DNA of 46,625 nucleotides. Origin: a bacterium. Its GTDB lineage: Bacteria; Elusimicrobiota; Elusimicrobia; UBA1565; UBA9628. The position numbers were made by a program, and so were the translations under genes. The DNA lies in NCBI GenBank assembly GCA_021799485.1, contig JAJZAK010000016.1, positions 1-46,625 on the forward strand, written 5' to 3'. Positions 14,549 through 22,231 of the stretch are shown in pieces. Within the stretch, counting starts at the first letter, position 1, and each line of letters opens with the position of its first letter. Under the pieces are notes generated by a model, which ran no database searches, was not told where the DNA came from, and saw only the letters and a list, made by a program, of their open reading frames with translations.

Positions 14549-14960
14549 GGTGTGATCCTCCTTTTTACTTGGCAACGGCTCCCGCCATAAGGCAGAACCT
14601 GCGCTTCTGCGCACTACCGTGCCGACTACAATAAGTCTACCAGAGATCCGCGCTCCCTAACAGGGCTGGCGTGGAACTTGTTCCAGGGGGCGCACACCGA
14701 CGTCTGGAAGGTCATGTGGAACGCGTTCGACGTCCTGGTCGCCCTCCTAGTCAGGCGCTTGTTCTGGGCCACCAACTCGACCATGGGCGTCGACGGGCGC
14801 GACGTGACGATCATGGGGTCCATGGGCGGACATGGACATGGCCACACGACAACCGACGACGACCGACGCTGTTCGGGTCGCGGCTCGTGACGGCGTCATG
14901 CGCGTGATGCAACAGGCCCGTGCCATGAAACGGTGGGCGCCGAAGCGATAAGATTGACGC
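14549..14960. other. Intergenic region without a convincing gene
   Basis: About 410 bases between the 13310-14548 gene and the sirtuin gene. It holds one weak plus-strand frame ending near 14890 (start TTG 14678 or ATG 14714) that would encode a hydrophobic segment followed by a Gly/His-rich tail. It has no ribosome-binding site, so I do not call it a gene. A small inverted repeat GCAGAA...TTCTGC lies near 14593-14610. No clear promoter for the sirtuin gene was found. Confidence 0.4.
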
Positions 14961-15719
14961 ATGGGCGCGCCCAAGCCACTTCCCGAACTTGACGGGAAAC
15001 TTGACGAGGCCCGTCGCTTGCTGAAAGGGGCCCGAACGGTCACGGTCCTGACGGGGGCGGGCGTCTCGGCCGAAAGCGGGCTGGCGACGTTTCGCGACTC
15101 GGGCGGGCTCTGGGAGAAGCACAGGGTCGAGGACGTGGCGACGATGGAGGGGTTCGAGCGCGATCCCGAACTCGTCTGGCGGTTCTACAACGCCCGGCGC
15201 AAGGCCGCGCAGACGGCGGAACCGAACCCGGCTCACTTGGCGCTGGCCGGTTTGGGAGCTGGCAGAAAGGTCACGGTCCTGACCCAGAACGTGGACGGGC
15301 TCCACCAGAAGGCGGGGAGCGACGACGTCGTCGAGCTGCACGGCAACATATGGCGGGTTCGCTGCTCCCGGTGCGCCGCGGTCTACGCCGACCGGCCGGT
15401 GGAACTGCCCTTTCCCCCGCGTTGCGAACGGTGTCCCGGCATGTTGCGGCCCGACGTCGTCTGGTTCGGGGAGCTTCTGGACCCCAGGATACTGGCCTTG
15501 GCGGAAGAGGCGACGGTCTCCTGCGACTTGTTCCTCGTCGTCGGGACTTCGGCCCAGGTTCAGCCCGCCGCGGCGTTCGCCTTCCGTGCCTACGATCGGG
15601 GGATTCCGGTCGTCGAGGTGAACAAGGAGCCGACGCCGGTCTCCAACCTCGTCGCCGTGAGCCTGATCGGCCTTGCGGGCGCGATCCTGCCCGCGCTTGT
15701 CGAGGATCGGGGGAATTGA
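14961..15719 (+). CDS. cobB: NAD-dependent protein deacylase, sirtuin CobB type
   Basis: A 252-residue sirtuin removing acyl groups from lysines with NAD. Motifs: [14 protein letters not shown] (about residues 33-46), T-Q-N-V-D-G-L-H, catalytic His in E-L-H-G, a zinc site with C-S-R-C and C-E-R-C, and G-T-S-A-Q-V-Q-P. The F-Y-N-A-R segment supplies the Tyr and Arg that in class III sirtuins recognise succinyl/malonyl-lysine, so it may be a desuccinylase as well as a deacetylase. CobB-type enzymes reactivate acetylated acetyl-CoA synthetase; such an enzyme is encoded at 30539. It is a single-domain housekeeping-type enzyme, not the large SIR2 of defence systems. Confidence 0.9.
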   Translation: MGAPKPLPELDGKLDEARRLLKGARTVTVLTGAGVSAESGLATFRDSGGLWEKHRVEDVATMEGFERDPELVWRFYNARRKAAQTAEPNPAHLALAGLGAGRKVTVLTQNVDGLHQKAGSDDVVELHGNIWRVRCSRCAAVYADRPVELPFPPRCERCPGMLRPDVVWFGELLDPRILALAEEATVSCDLFLVVGTSAQVQPAAAFAFRAYDRGIPVVEVNKEPTPVSNLVAVSLIGLAGAILPALVEDRGN

Positions 15720-15721
15720 TC

Positions 15722-16021
15722 ATGGAGCACTTGCCGACGCCGAGAGCGGTGGAGCCCGAAGTGGTCGAGCCCGAGATCGTGGGCTTCGAGCCCCGGCCTT
15801 CTCTTTGGAAGCGGATCGCGGGCAGGGTGGGCCTGAGCCTGTTCGTCGGCGTCCTTGGCCTCGGACTATGCGTGCTCGGCGCGGTCCTGACCCTGACCGT
15901 GGTCGGCGCCGCGATCGGGATTCCGCTTGTCCTGTTCGGCCTGGGACTTATCCTCATAGCGGCACTCCTCTTGATCGGAGGCGGGCAGATGCGGACCATC
16001 ACGTTCCGAGTCGGGCGGTAA
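15722..16021 (+). CDS. Small two-helix membrane protein
   Basis: A 99-residue protein starting at ATG 15722, two bases after the sirtuin stop, so the two are co-transcribed. An acidic, Pro/Glu-rich N-terminus is followed by two closely spaced hydrophobic segments (about residues 40-62 and 65-85) and a short polar tail R-T-I-T-F-R-V-G-R. No family was recognised. It is the last intact gene before the tRNA-like repeat at 16037. Confidence 0.6.
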   Translation: MEHLPTPRAVEPEVVEPEIVGFEPRPSLWKRIAGRVGLSLFVGVLGLGLCVLGAVLTLTVVGAAIGIPLVLFGLGLILIAALLLIGGGQMRTITFRVGR

Positions 16022-16036
16022 CGTTTCACATCGCCT

Positions 16037-16078
16037 GATGCGTGTCAGCGGGGGGCGAATAGTACCTTGCGTGCAGGG
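16037..16078. repeat. tRNA-Leu-like att repeat, copy A
   Basis: ATGCGTGTCAGCG is followed by a GC-rich stretch and CCTTGCGT. The same order occurs at 35879-35919 (ATGTGTGTCAGCG...CCCTTGCGT). On the minus strand both resemble the D/anticodon region of the truncated tRNA-Leu at 35694-35744 (GACGCAAGGGACT...CCCTC). The two copies bracket about 20 kb. They may be attachment-site relics of an integrated island. Confidence 0.5.
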
Positions 16079-16156
16079 CGGACATGCGCGCCGATGGTCT
16101 TTAACTACGCGGGGGCTCGTCCATGGGCAGAGCGTCCTTGCCATGCAAAGCGCGGC

Positions 16157-16258
16157 TGCTACTCGTTGCGCGAGGGGGACTTTCGCATCATCTACGGCGT
16201 CTACCCGGCGCGCCGGGCTGTTTTAGTGATTCGCGGGCGTCCCCCTTCCTATAGATAG
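16157..16258 (+). pseudogene. RelE/ParE toxin C-terminal remnant
   Basis: The last 33 codons of a plus-strand frame ending at TAG 16256-16258 read C-Y-S-L-R-E-G-D-F-R-I-I-Y-G-V-Y then V-L-V-I-R-G-R-P-P-S-Y-R. This matches the C-terminus of RelE/ParE-type mRNA-interferase or gyrase toxins (typically Y-R-L-R-x-G-D-Y-R-x-x-Y...V-L-x-x-x-H-R-x-x-x-Y). The N-terminal two thirds and any antitoxin are missing. It overlaps the dps 3' end and lies at the junction of the mobile element and the stress island, as expected for a deletion scar. Confidence 0.55.
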
Positions 16259-16737
16259 CTTCTCAGCATCCAAGCCGTTTTCTCGTGATCCTCCATGAGC
16301 CCCGTCAGGAAATCGCTCGTGCCAGCGTCATGATGCCGGTCCAGGCAGACCGAGAGTTCCTTGCGAAGCGTCCGGATGATCGTTTCGTGGTCCTCCAGGA
16401 GCGCCGAGAGCATCTCCTGGCTTGAAAGCGCCTGTCCCATTGCCTCGGGTAGGCGAGTTTCCTTGAGGAACTCGGCCAAGCTTCCCGAAGAGGCCTCGCC
16501 CAGGGCGCGGATGCGCTCGGCGACCGAGTCGACGGTCTCGTTGAGGGCCTCGTATTGCCTCTCGAAAAGCGAATGCAGCTCCGAGAAGTTGGGGCCCGTT
16601 ACGTTCCAGTGGAAGTTCCGGGTCTTCGTGTAAAGGACATACTCGTCGGCCAGGATCGCCCGCAGGATTCGCGCGACCTCCTGCCGGTCCTTTTCGAGCA
16701 ACCCTATCTCCGTTTTCACGACCATTTCGGTTCTCAT
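16249..16737 (-). CDS. dps: Dps-family ferritin-like DNA-protection protein
   Basis: A 162-residue member of the Dps/ferritin superfamily, a dodecameric cage that oxidises and stores iron and can shield DNA from peroxide. The signature helix T-R-N-F-H-W-N-V-T-G-P-N-F-x-x-L-H is at about residues 39-55, with inter-subunit ferroxidase ligands expected at this His and at a D/E about 12 residues later. H-x-x-x-A-x-x-R and D-H-E-T lie further on. The ATG at 16737 follows GGGGAGG. It begins the stress island on the minus strand, next to a Spy/CpxP-like periplasmic protein. Confidence 0.88.
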   Translation of the reverse strand: MRTEMVVKTEIGLLEKDRQEVARILRAILADEYVLYTKTRNFHWNVTGPNFSELHSLFERQYEALNETVDSVAERIRALGEASSGSLAEFLKETRLPEAMGQALSSQEMLSALLEDHETIIRTLRKELSVCLDRHHDAGTSDFLTGLMEDHEKTAWMLRSYL

Positions 16738-16825
16738 TGTTGCCTCCCCGCGAAAATTCAGCGCCGATCGCCCAATCATCCATGATCGGGCCGCGGCCAT
16801 TTTGCGCGCGTCCAGCGTAAAGTAT

Positions 16826-17446
16826 TTATTGCTCGTCGGGGCGTTCGGGCGGCGCGGAAGTTTCGATGCCCTCGGGGGACGATGGGTCGTCCTGGCCCTC
16901 TTCGTAATGCTGGCCGCTGCCCATCATCCCGCACTTCCCGCCGTGGCGCATGCCGCACCCCATTTCTCCGGATTTACACCGGCACGCCATGCCGCGATCT
17001 ATATCGCCGCGATGATGCATTCGGAACAAGAGCTTCTTGGCGCGCTGGCTCGCCGTCAAAATCCCGTCCATTTTTGCCCGGAATTGCTCCTTCTCCGTAT
17101 GGAGAGCCGTCTTGGCCTTTGCGACACGATCCATCGCGGCCTGGAGATCGGTGTCAGATGCCTTGTCCTCGACCATATCCTTGAGTTTAAGCAACGCGTC
17201 GCGTAGCTCTCGGCGTAAGGGCTTCATGGTCTCTCGTTCCGCCTTGAAGGCATCTTTCATTTTCTGCTGCTGGTCCTTCGATAAGCCAAGAGGACAATGT
17301 TCGGCCCATTGCCCGTGCGGGCTTGCATCCGCGTTTTTCGCGGGATCGTCGGCGGGATCGATTCCGTAGGCTCGCGGCAGTCCCGAGGCCAGCCCCAAAG
17401 CCGCCGCCATCATTCCAACGAACGCCGTGCGGTGCCATCGATTCAT
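16826..17446 (-). CDS. Periplasmic Spy/CpxP/ZraP-like metal-stress protein
   Basis: A 206-residue exported protein. A signal peptide (first 28 residues, ending R-A-Y-G) precedes a helical domain with L-S-K-D-Q-Q-Q-K-M and L-T-A-S-Q-R-A-K-K-L, the LTxxQ motifs of CpxP, Spy and ZraP. The C-terminal 55 residues are rich in His, Cys and Met (for example M-H-H-R-G, C-R-C-K, G-C-G-M-R-H-G-G-K-C-G-M-M), which suggests Cu/Zn/Ni binding and resembles ZraP-type heavy-metal sensors. The ATG at 17446 is preceded by AGGAGGAG. It is likely a periplasmic chaperone or metal buffer. Confidence 0.75.
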   Translation of the reverse strand: MNRWHRTAFVGMMAAALGLASGLPRAYGIDPADDPAKNADASPHGQWAEHCPLGLSKDQQQKMKDAFKAERETMKPLRRELRDALLKLKDMVEDKASDTDLQAAMDRVAKAKTALHTEKEQFRAKMDGILTASQRAKKLLFRMHHRGDIDRGMACRCKSGEMGCGMRHGGKCGMMGSGQHYEEGQDDPSSPEGIETSAPPERPDEQ

Positions 17447-17468
17447 AGCGTCTCCTCCTAACTCGTGC

Positions 17469-17786
17469 TTACGACTGCAGTTCCACGGCGAAATCGTGCG
17501 GCTCCGAGCTGATGCGCGCGCCCTCATGGGTTTCGACGCGAGCCACGATCTCGTGATCCCCGTTTTGATACCCCGACCAGTCATACCACCAGTGCCCGTT
17601 CGACTGTCGGCAGCATTGCCACTCGCCGTCGTCGATCGCGACCTCGACCTTCCGGGCGTTTACGGGGGCGGATAGCCTCAAGGTGTATTGCGGTCCCGTG
17701 ATCTTTTCGCCTTGCTGGGGGTAATCGACGGATAATTGGGTTTTGACGGCCTCCTGTTTGATTTTCTTCATGAGCGTCTTGGCCAT
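17469..17786 (-). CDS. Small Ig-like beta-sandwich protein
   Basis: A 105-residue cytoplasmic protein without a signal peptide. A lysine-rich N-terminus precedes a single beta-sandwich-like domain: Y-P-x-x-G-E-K-I-T, Y-T-L-R-L-S-A, V-E-V-A-I-D-D-G-E-W, C-C-R-x-x-N-G-H-W-W-Y-D-W-S-G-Y and H-E-I-V-A-R-V. This layout is typical of bacterial Ig-like or fibronectin-III-type domains that evaluate a chemical or mechanical feature of a partner. The W-W-Y-D-W cluster is distinctive. No enzyme motif is present. It lies between the Spy-like gene and the intron behind hsp20. Confidence 0.6.
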   Translation of the reverse strand: MAKTLMKKIKQEAVKTQLSVDYPQQGEKITGPQYTLRLSAPVNARKVEVAIDDGEWQCCRQSNGHWWYDWSGYQNGDHEIVARVETHEGARISSEPHDFAVELQS

Positions 17787-17811
17787 GGCATTATTCTCCT
17801 TGAATACAAAT

Positions 17812-18456
17812 TGCGAGGGACGGGGGCCTCTTAGCGAAACCCCCGTCCCCCTTCCCGCCGTACGTGCCGTCCGGCATACGGCGAGTCGCACAGGCTCCAC
17901 ACGGCAACGGCTTTGACCGTGCGACATTGGCCGGCCTCGCGCGGTCTTCGTCGCCGTCGTGCAAAAGGCTTTCCCACTTTCCACGACAGGCGTTTGACGC
18001 GCCTTCCCGCTTGATAGGTCGGCTTACGGCCGGCATCTCGCGGCAAGGCTCCGGCATTGCAGCCTTCTTGGCGCCTCCTTCACTCATCATGGTCCGTGAC
18101 CTTTTCTCCTGTGCGCTCGGGCCTTCGCTCCGGTCGGTTGGAGTTACTATGCCCTCTCCGACTCCTGGCTTTTGAGGGCCAGGTCTCCCCGGGTAAGTCG
18201 CCTCGCTTTCCTCTCGCGCATCCGCCGCATTTACCGGCGCGCCTTCCGGATGAGTATCGGGCTTCGGGGTATTGTGGCCCTTCGCCCAGGCGCTCCGGCC
18301 TTTGTTATGCGATTCGTGTCCCTCGGATCGAGAGTTCGCCTGCAGCTTCTTCCGGACCGGCCTTTCGGCTTGAGTCCTTGCTGTTTGGCTCGCGGTTCCC
18401 CTCATCAGGGTCCGTAGAGGTCTTCCACCTCCCAGCGGGATCGACATGCCGGGCAC
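17812..18456 (-). mobile_element. Apparent ORF-less group II intron
   Basis: Read on the minus strand, the segment begins GTGCCCGGCATG near 18456, close to the GTGCG-type 5' end of bacterial group II introns. Near its 3' end is a domain-V-like stem (CCGTATGCC...GGCACGTACGG, 17856-17883), followed by a long GC-rich terminal hairpin (17817-17826 with 17840-17849). No reverse transcriptase is encoded. The insertion lies about 8 bp after the hsp20 stop codon, and intron types that home behind genes or terminators favour such sites. The assignment rests on these landmarks only; I could not fold domains I-IV or verify exon-binding sites. Confidence 0.5.
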
Positions 18457-18463
18457 GACAAAG

Positions 18464-18964
18464 CTACGCGATCGAGACCGGGATGGACTTGGGTTTCGCC
18501 TTCTCCACCCGCTGCACCGTGACCGTCAGGATGCCGTTCTTGTAGGCCGCCTTGATGGCGTCTGGGTTGGCGTCGACCGGCATCGAGAAGGAGCGGCGGA
18601 ATTGCCCGTAGCACTGCTCCTGGCGCAGAAGATTCTTGCCCTTATGCTCCGAGCTCTCCTTGCGCTCCCCGCTTATGATCAATGTTCCATTCTGCATCTC
18701 GACCTTGAAATCATCCTTTTCGAGGCCCGGCAGCTCCACCTCGAAGGTGTATTCCCTATCGTTTTCCTCGACGTCCACCGCGGGGCCCCAGCCCCTGCCG
18801 CCAAAAACGTCGAGCGGTCGCCCGACGATGTGCCCGTCGCCGAAGAAATCCTCCAGCGTCGAGGACAGCATGCTCCTCATTTCCCTCTCGATATCCCGAA
18901 ATGGCCTCCAGGGCGACAGGGTTCCCGTCTCCTCCCTCCGCGTCAACTCGCTTTTCCCAGCCAT
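18464..18964 (-). CDS. hsp20: Small heat-shock protein, Hsp20/alpha-crystallin
   Basis: A 166-residue ATP-independent holdase. The N-terminal arm (about 1-55) includes W-R-P-F-R-D-I-E-R-E-M. The alpha-crystallin domain (about 60-155) has V-D-V-E-E-N-D, V-E-L-P-G-L-E-K-D-D, I-S-G-E-R-K and the conserved A-A-Y-K-N-G-I-L-T-V. The C-terminus carries S-I-P-V, the I-x-I/V anchor used for oligomer assembly. It would bind unfolding proteins in the cytoplasm. The intron-like element follows its stop. Confidence 0.9.
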   Translation of the reverse strand: MAGKSELTRREETGTLSPWRPFRDIEREMRSMLSSTLEDFFGDGHIVGRPLDVFGGRGWGPAVDVEENDREYTFEVELPGLEKDDFKVEMQNGTLIISGERKESSEHKGKNLLRQEQCYGQFRRSFSMPVDANPDAIKAAYKNGILTVTVQRVEKAKPKSIPVSIA

Positions 18965-19059
18965 AGTCCCATTTTCCTCCGATGGTTAAGATGAACCGAC
19001 GGCGTCAAGAGTCGCAACGGAGCGGCCGGGGCGCGCGCCAATTATTCCGTAACGAACCC

Positions 19060-20490
19060 TTAGCCTTTCACGCAGACCATGGGCTCCAGACGCAGCAGTC
19101 TCCTCGCAAGCCCGGCCTTTTCGGTTGCCAAGGCCACGGCGTCGACATCCTTGTAGGCGCCGGGCGCCTCTTCCGCGATTCCCCGCATCGACGGGCTCTC
19201 GACGAGGATGCCGCGTTGGGCCAGCTCCTTGACCAAGCGCGACCCGCTCCAATGCCGGGCCGCTTCGTGGCGGCTCATGGCGCGGCCGGCGCCATGGGCG
19301 GCCGAGGCGAAGGCCCTCGTTTCGCTTTCGGGCGTTCCCAGAAGGATGTGCGACGCCGTTCCCATCGTGCCGCCGATGAGGACCGGCTGGCCGAACCCGC
19401 GAAGCGCCTCCGGCAGCTCCGGCCTTCCGGGGCCGAACGCGCGGGTGGCGCCCTTGCGGTGAACGAAGAGGGGGCGGCGACGGCCCCCCACCTCGTGCTC
19501 CTCCAATTTGCAGGTGTTGTGCGAGACGTCGTAGAAGATCGTGAGCTCAGCTTGGGGCAGGACCTCGGCGAAAGCCCGGCGCGCAAGCTGCGTCAGGATT
19601 TGGCGATTGGCGAGGGCGCAGTTGATTGCGGCTCGCATCGCCCCGAGGTAAGCCTTCGCCAAAGGGGATTGAAGCGGCGCGCAAGCGAGGTCCCTCTCGG
19701 GAAGATCGATGCCGAACTTCGGGGCGGCCTCGGCCATGCGTTGGACGAACTCGGTCCCGACCTGATGGCCGAGGCCGCGGGACCCGCAATGAAGGCTGAC
19801 GATCACGTCTCCCGGCGAGAACCCCAGCGCCTCGGCTGTTTTGACGTCGTAAACGAGGCTCACGCGCTGGACCTCCATATAATGGTTTCCTGAGCCGAGC
19901 GTTCCCATCTCATCTTGCTGGCGGCGACGCGCTTGGCGGCTGATCTCGGAGGGAATCGCGCCCGCCATGCGGCCCATCTCTTCGATGCGGTCCAAATCCT
20001 CGGGTCTTCCGTAGCCGCGCTCGACGGCCCAACGCGCTCCGTTTTCGAGCATCTTGTCGAGATCGTCGTCACTCAGATGAAGCTCGCCCGTGCTCCCGAC
20101 GCCCGCCGGGATAATCTCGGAAAGCCGGCGCGCCAGATGCTGCCTGACGCGTTCCACGTCTTTCGCGCGAAGGCCCGTCTTCAAGGCCCGCACGCCGCAG
20201 GAGATGTCAAATCCCACGCCGCCCGCCGAGACCACGCCGCCCGCCTCGGGATCGAAAGCCGCGACTCCCCCGATCGGGAAGCCGTAGCCCCAATGGGCGT
20301 CCGGCATGGCGTAGGCGGCCTCCACGATGCCCGGCAAGCAGGCCACGTTCGTGATCTGCTCGGCCACCTTCTCGTCCATCTCCCGCACGAGGGCTTCACT
20401 CGCGTAGACGACGGCGGGCACGCGCATGCGGCCGCGCTTGGGGATTTCCCAGGCATGTTCGGAGCGGCGGTCCAGTTTCGCGATATTCAC
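19060..20490 (-). CDS. rtcB: RNA-splicing ligase RtcB
   Basis: About 476 residues from GTG 20490; upstream in-frame ATGs at 20541 and 20529 would add a basic tail, but RtcB proteins normally begin close to the W-E-I-P-K motif. RtcB joins RNA 2',3'-cyclic phosphate and 5'-OH ends using GTP and Mn. Visible: M-P-D-A-H-W-G-Y-G-F-P-I-G-G, G-G-V-G-F-D-I-S-C-G-V-R, L-G-S-G-N-H-Y, H-C-G-S-R-G-L-G-H, D-V-S-H-N-T-C-K, R-K-G-A-T-R-A-F-G and S-A-A-H-G-A-G-R-x-M-S-R with the guanylylated His. Its partner archease is directly upstream. It repairs stress-cleaved tRNA or rRNA. Confidence 0.92.
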   Translation of the reverse strand: MNIAKLDRRSEHAWEIPKRGRMRVPAVVYASEALVREMDEKVAEQITNVACLPGIVEAAYAMPDAHWGYGFPIGGVAAFDPEAGGVVSAGGVGFDISCGVRALKTGLRAKDVERVRQHLARRLSEIIPAGVGSTGELHLSDDDLDKMLENGARWAVERGYGRPEDLDRIEEMGRMAGAIPSEISRQARRRQQDEMGTLGSGNHYMEVQRVSLVYDVKTAEALGFSPGDVIVSLHCGSRGLGHQVGTEFVQRMAEAAPKFGIDLPERDLACAPLQSPLAKAYLGAMRAAINCALANRQILTQLARRAFAEVLPQAELTIFYDVSHNTCKLEEHEVGGRRRPLFVHRKGATRAFGPGRPELPEALRGFGQPVLIGGTMGTASHILLGTPESETRAFASAAHGAGRAMSRHEAARHWSGSRLVKELAQRGILVESPSMRGIAEEAPGAYKDVDAVALATEKAGLARRLLRLEPMVCVKG

Positions 20491-20510
20491 GGTATTTTTT
20501 CTCAATCTTC

Positions 20511-20954
20511 CTAAACGTCCACGACGCATTGCGCCGTCCACAGCCCATTTTCGCGGGCCACCCGCAAGGCGGTGAGGGTGGCGCCCTTGGGCTCGACGGC
20601 CGGGGCGTGGCGGAGCCGGTCTACCTCCTCCCCCTCAAGAACGGCGCTCAGGCGCAGTCCCCGGCTTTGAAGCGAAAAACGCGAAAAAAGCATCTTCCGG
20701 GCCGACATCTCCTCGATGACCGTATTGAGCCAGGCGGCCAGAAGGATCTGCTCGTCAGCCGCCTCGCAGGACACCGGGACTTTTCGGACGGCTTTCACCC
20801 GCTCCGGCTCGCAGACGGCGGCCGTCAGCGCGAGCGCCGCCTGGACGAAAGCCTCGTCGCGGCTGGCTCCTATCCCGCGTACCCCGACGTCCGCTCCGTG
20901 GGGAAAGTGCTCCCAGCGCGCCCGGTTGTTTTGGGTCGTCGCGATTAGGGGCAT
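20511..20954 (-). CDS. Archease, RtcB cofactor
   Basis: A 147-residue protein of the archease family, which helps RtcB complete guanylylation and turn over. Motifs: W-E-H-F-P-H-G-A-D-V-G-V-R-G-I-G near the N-terminus (the H-x-A-D-x-G-x-x-x-x-G signature) and L-L-A-A-W-L-N-T-V-I-E/E-M in the middle. The stop is 20 bp before the preferred rtcB start, and AGGAAG between them could serve rtcB. An archease-rtcB pair is a common operon in bacteria. Confidence 0.87.
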   Translation of the reverse strand: MPLIATTQNNRARWEHFPHGADVGVRGIGASRDEAFVQAALALTAAVCEPERVKAVRKVPVSCEAADEQILLAAWLNTVIEEMSARKMLFSRFSLQSRGLRLSAVLEGEEVDRLRHAPAVEPKGATLTALRVARENGLWTAQCVVDV

Positions 20955-21070
20955 ATTGGGCCGCTAAGAGTTTTTTGACGATGGAACAAGTCGGCCAAGG
21001 GGTTCGGCCTCAATGTTGCGGAAAGCCATCTGTTACTGTTGACGACGAGAAGAAAAGGAGGGGGCTGCTC

Positions 21071-21487
21071 ATGAAAGTATCGGTCATGGAGTGCTTGGAT
21101 TGGAACACGTCGAACAAGCCGGAGGAACTGGCGAGTTACACCCATACCTTGATGGACGCCGGCGTGGGCCTTGAGGCGCTATGGACCTATCGCCACAATG
21201 GAAAGGGGCATCAAATCGCGGCGGTCGCGAAGCGGCCGGCCAAACTGGACAGGCTTCTGCGGGATCTTGGAGTCAAGCCCCGGCATTCCAAATGCCTTTA
21301 CGTGGCGGGCCGGGAGACCGCCTCCGCCGTGCCCGGTGTCCTCGAAAAGCTTTCCTGCGCGGGTATTCCGGTCCAGTATTCCGACGTTCTCGGCGCCGGT
21401 GACAAATTCAGCGCCGCGATCTGGGTTCGCGACCGGGACATCGGCCAGGCACGAAGGGCCTTGCGGGCCAAATCGCACTGCTGCTGA
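21071..21487 (+). CDS. Tandem ACT-domain-like protein
   Basis: A 138-residue protein starting at ATG 21071 after AAAAGGAGGGGG. It reads as two beta-alpha-beta-beta-alpha-beta units (M-K-V-S-V-M-E-C-L-D...L-M-D-A-G-V-G-L-E-A-L-W-T-Y, then S-K-C-L-Y-V-A-G...L-S-C-A-G-I-P-V-Q-Y-S-D). This is the fold of ACT regulatory domains, which bind amino acids or other small ligands. No enzyme is attached. It lies 14 bp before the hydrolase gene, with which it is probably co-expressed. Confidence 0.6.
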   Translation: MKVSVMECLDWNTSNKPEELASYTHTLMDAGVGLEALWTYRHNGKGHQIAAVAKRPAKLDRLLRDLGVKPRHSKCLYVAGRETASAVPGVLEKLSCAGIPVQYSDVLGAGDKFSAAIWVRDRDIGQARRALRAKSHCC

Positions 21488-21501
21488 CGGGGGTCCTTCC
21501 C

Positions 21502-22203
21502 ATGCCCGCGACCCAAGAGATGCACCATGTGCTGATTCCCTGCGAGAACGCCCTGCTTGAGGGCGATCTTGCGATCCCTCCGGAGGCGCAAGAGCTCGTT
21601 ATTTTCGCGCACGGAAGCGGCAGCGGGCGTTTAAGCCCCAGGAACCGCTTCGTCGCCCAAGCTCTGCAGAATGCGGGGCTCGCTACGTTGCTTCTGGATC
21701 TTCTGACCCGCGACGAGGAACAGATTGACAACGAGACGGCCGAACTGCGCTTCGACATCCGGCTACTGGCCAATCGGCTTCTGGGCTGCGCCGAGTGGCA
21801 TCGCCACAGCGTCCTGGTACGCGATCTGCCGATTGGCTACTTCGGCGCGAGCACCGGAGCGGCGGCGGCCTTGATCGCGGCCTCCGAGCGCCCCAACGGA
21901 GTTTTTGCCGTTGTTTCGCGGGGTGGACGTCCGGATTTGGCGCGGGAATGGCTCGCGGAGGTGAAGGCCCCGACCCTCCTGATCGTGGGGAGACTCGACG
22001 AGGAAGTCCTCCGCCTCAACGAGGAGGCGGCGCGGTTTCTTAAGGCGGAGCACGATCTTAAGATCGTGCTCGGCGCGACGCACCTTTTCGAGGAGGAGGG
22101 GGCCCTGGAGGAGGTCGCGCGTCTTGCTGCCGACTGGTTTCAGGGTTACGCGCCGGGCGCAAGCGTTGCGTCAGAACGGTCCGGACGCGCCCGGCGCGTT
22201 TGA
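21502..22203 (+). CDS. Alpha/beta hydrolase, dienelactone-hydrolase-like
   Basis: A 233-residue alpha/beta hydrolase. L-V-I-F-A-H-G-S-G-S-G-R-L-S-P-R-N forms the oxyanion region. G-Y-F-G-A-S-T-G-A-A-A is the nucleophile elbow (G-x-S-x-G), and L-I-V-G-R-L-D-E and A-T-H-L-F contribute Asp and His. A paralogue with the same motifs is encoded at 43461. Hydrolases of this subtype are often found fused to or beside a phosphoribosyltransferase domain; here it stands alone. Substrate unknown. It is part of the plus-strand stress-island genes. Confidence 0.8.
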   Translation: MPATQEMHHVLIPCENALLEGDLAIPPEAQELVIFAHGSGSGRLSPRNRFVAQALQNAGLATLLLDLLTRDEEQIDNETAELRFDIRLLANRLLGCAEWHRHSVLVRDLPIGYFGASTGAAAALIAASERPNGVFAVVSRGGRPDLAREWLAEVKAPTLLIVGRLDEEVLRLNEEAARFLKAEHDLKIVLGATHLFEEEGALEEVARLAADWFQGYAPGASVASERSGRARRV

Positions 22204-22231
22204 AAAAATAACTGTAAGGAGGAAGATCATC

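Noticed and set aside
13214-14555. Two long plus-strand frames opposite the 13310-14548 gene
   Set aside because: The minus-strand gene has AAGGAGG and a coherent protein; the plus-strand frames are low-complexity antisense readings.
14961-16021. Anti-phage SIR2 defence module
   Set aside because: The sirtuin is a compact CobB-type enzyme with a complete deacylase active site and zinc site, and its neighbour is only a small membrane protein. Defence SIR2 proteins have other domains and partners.
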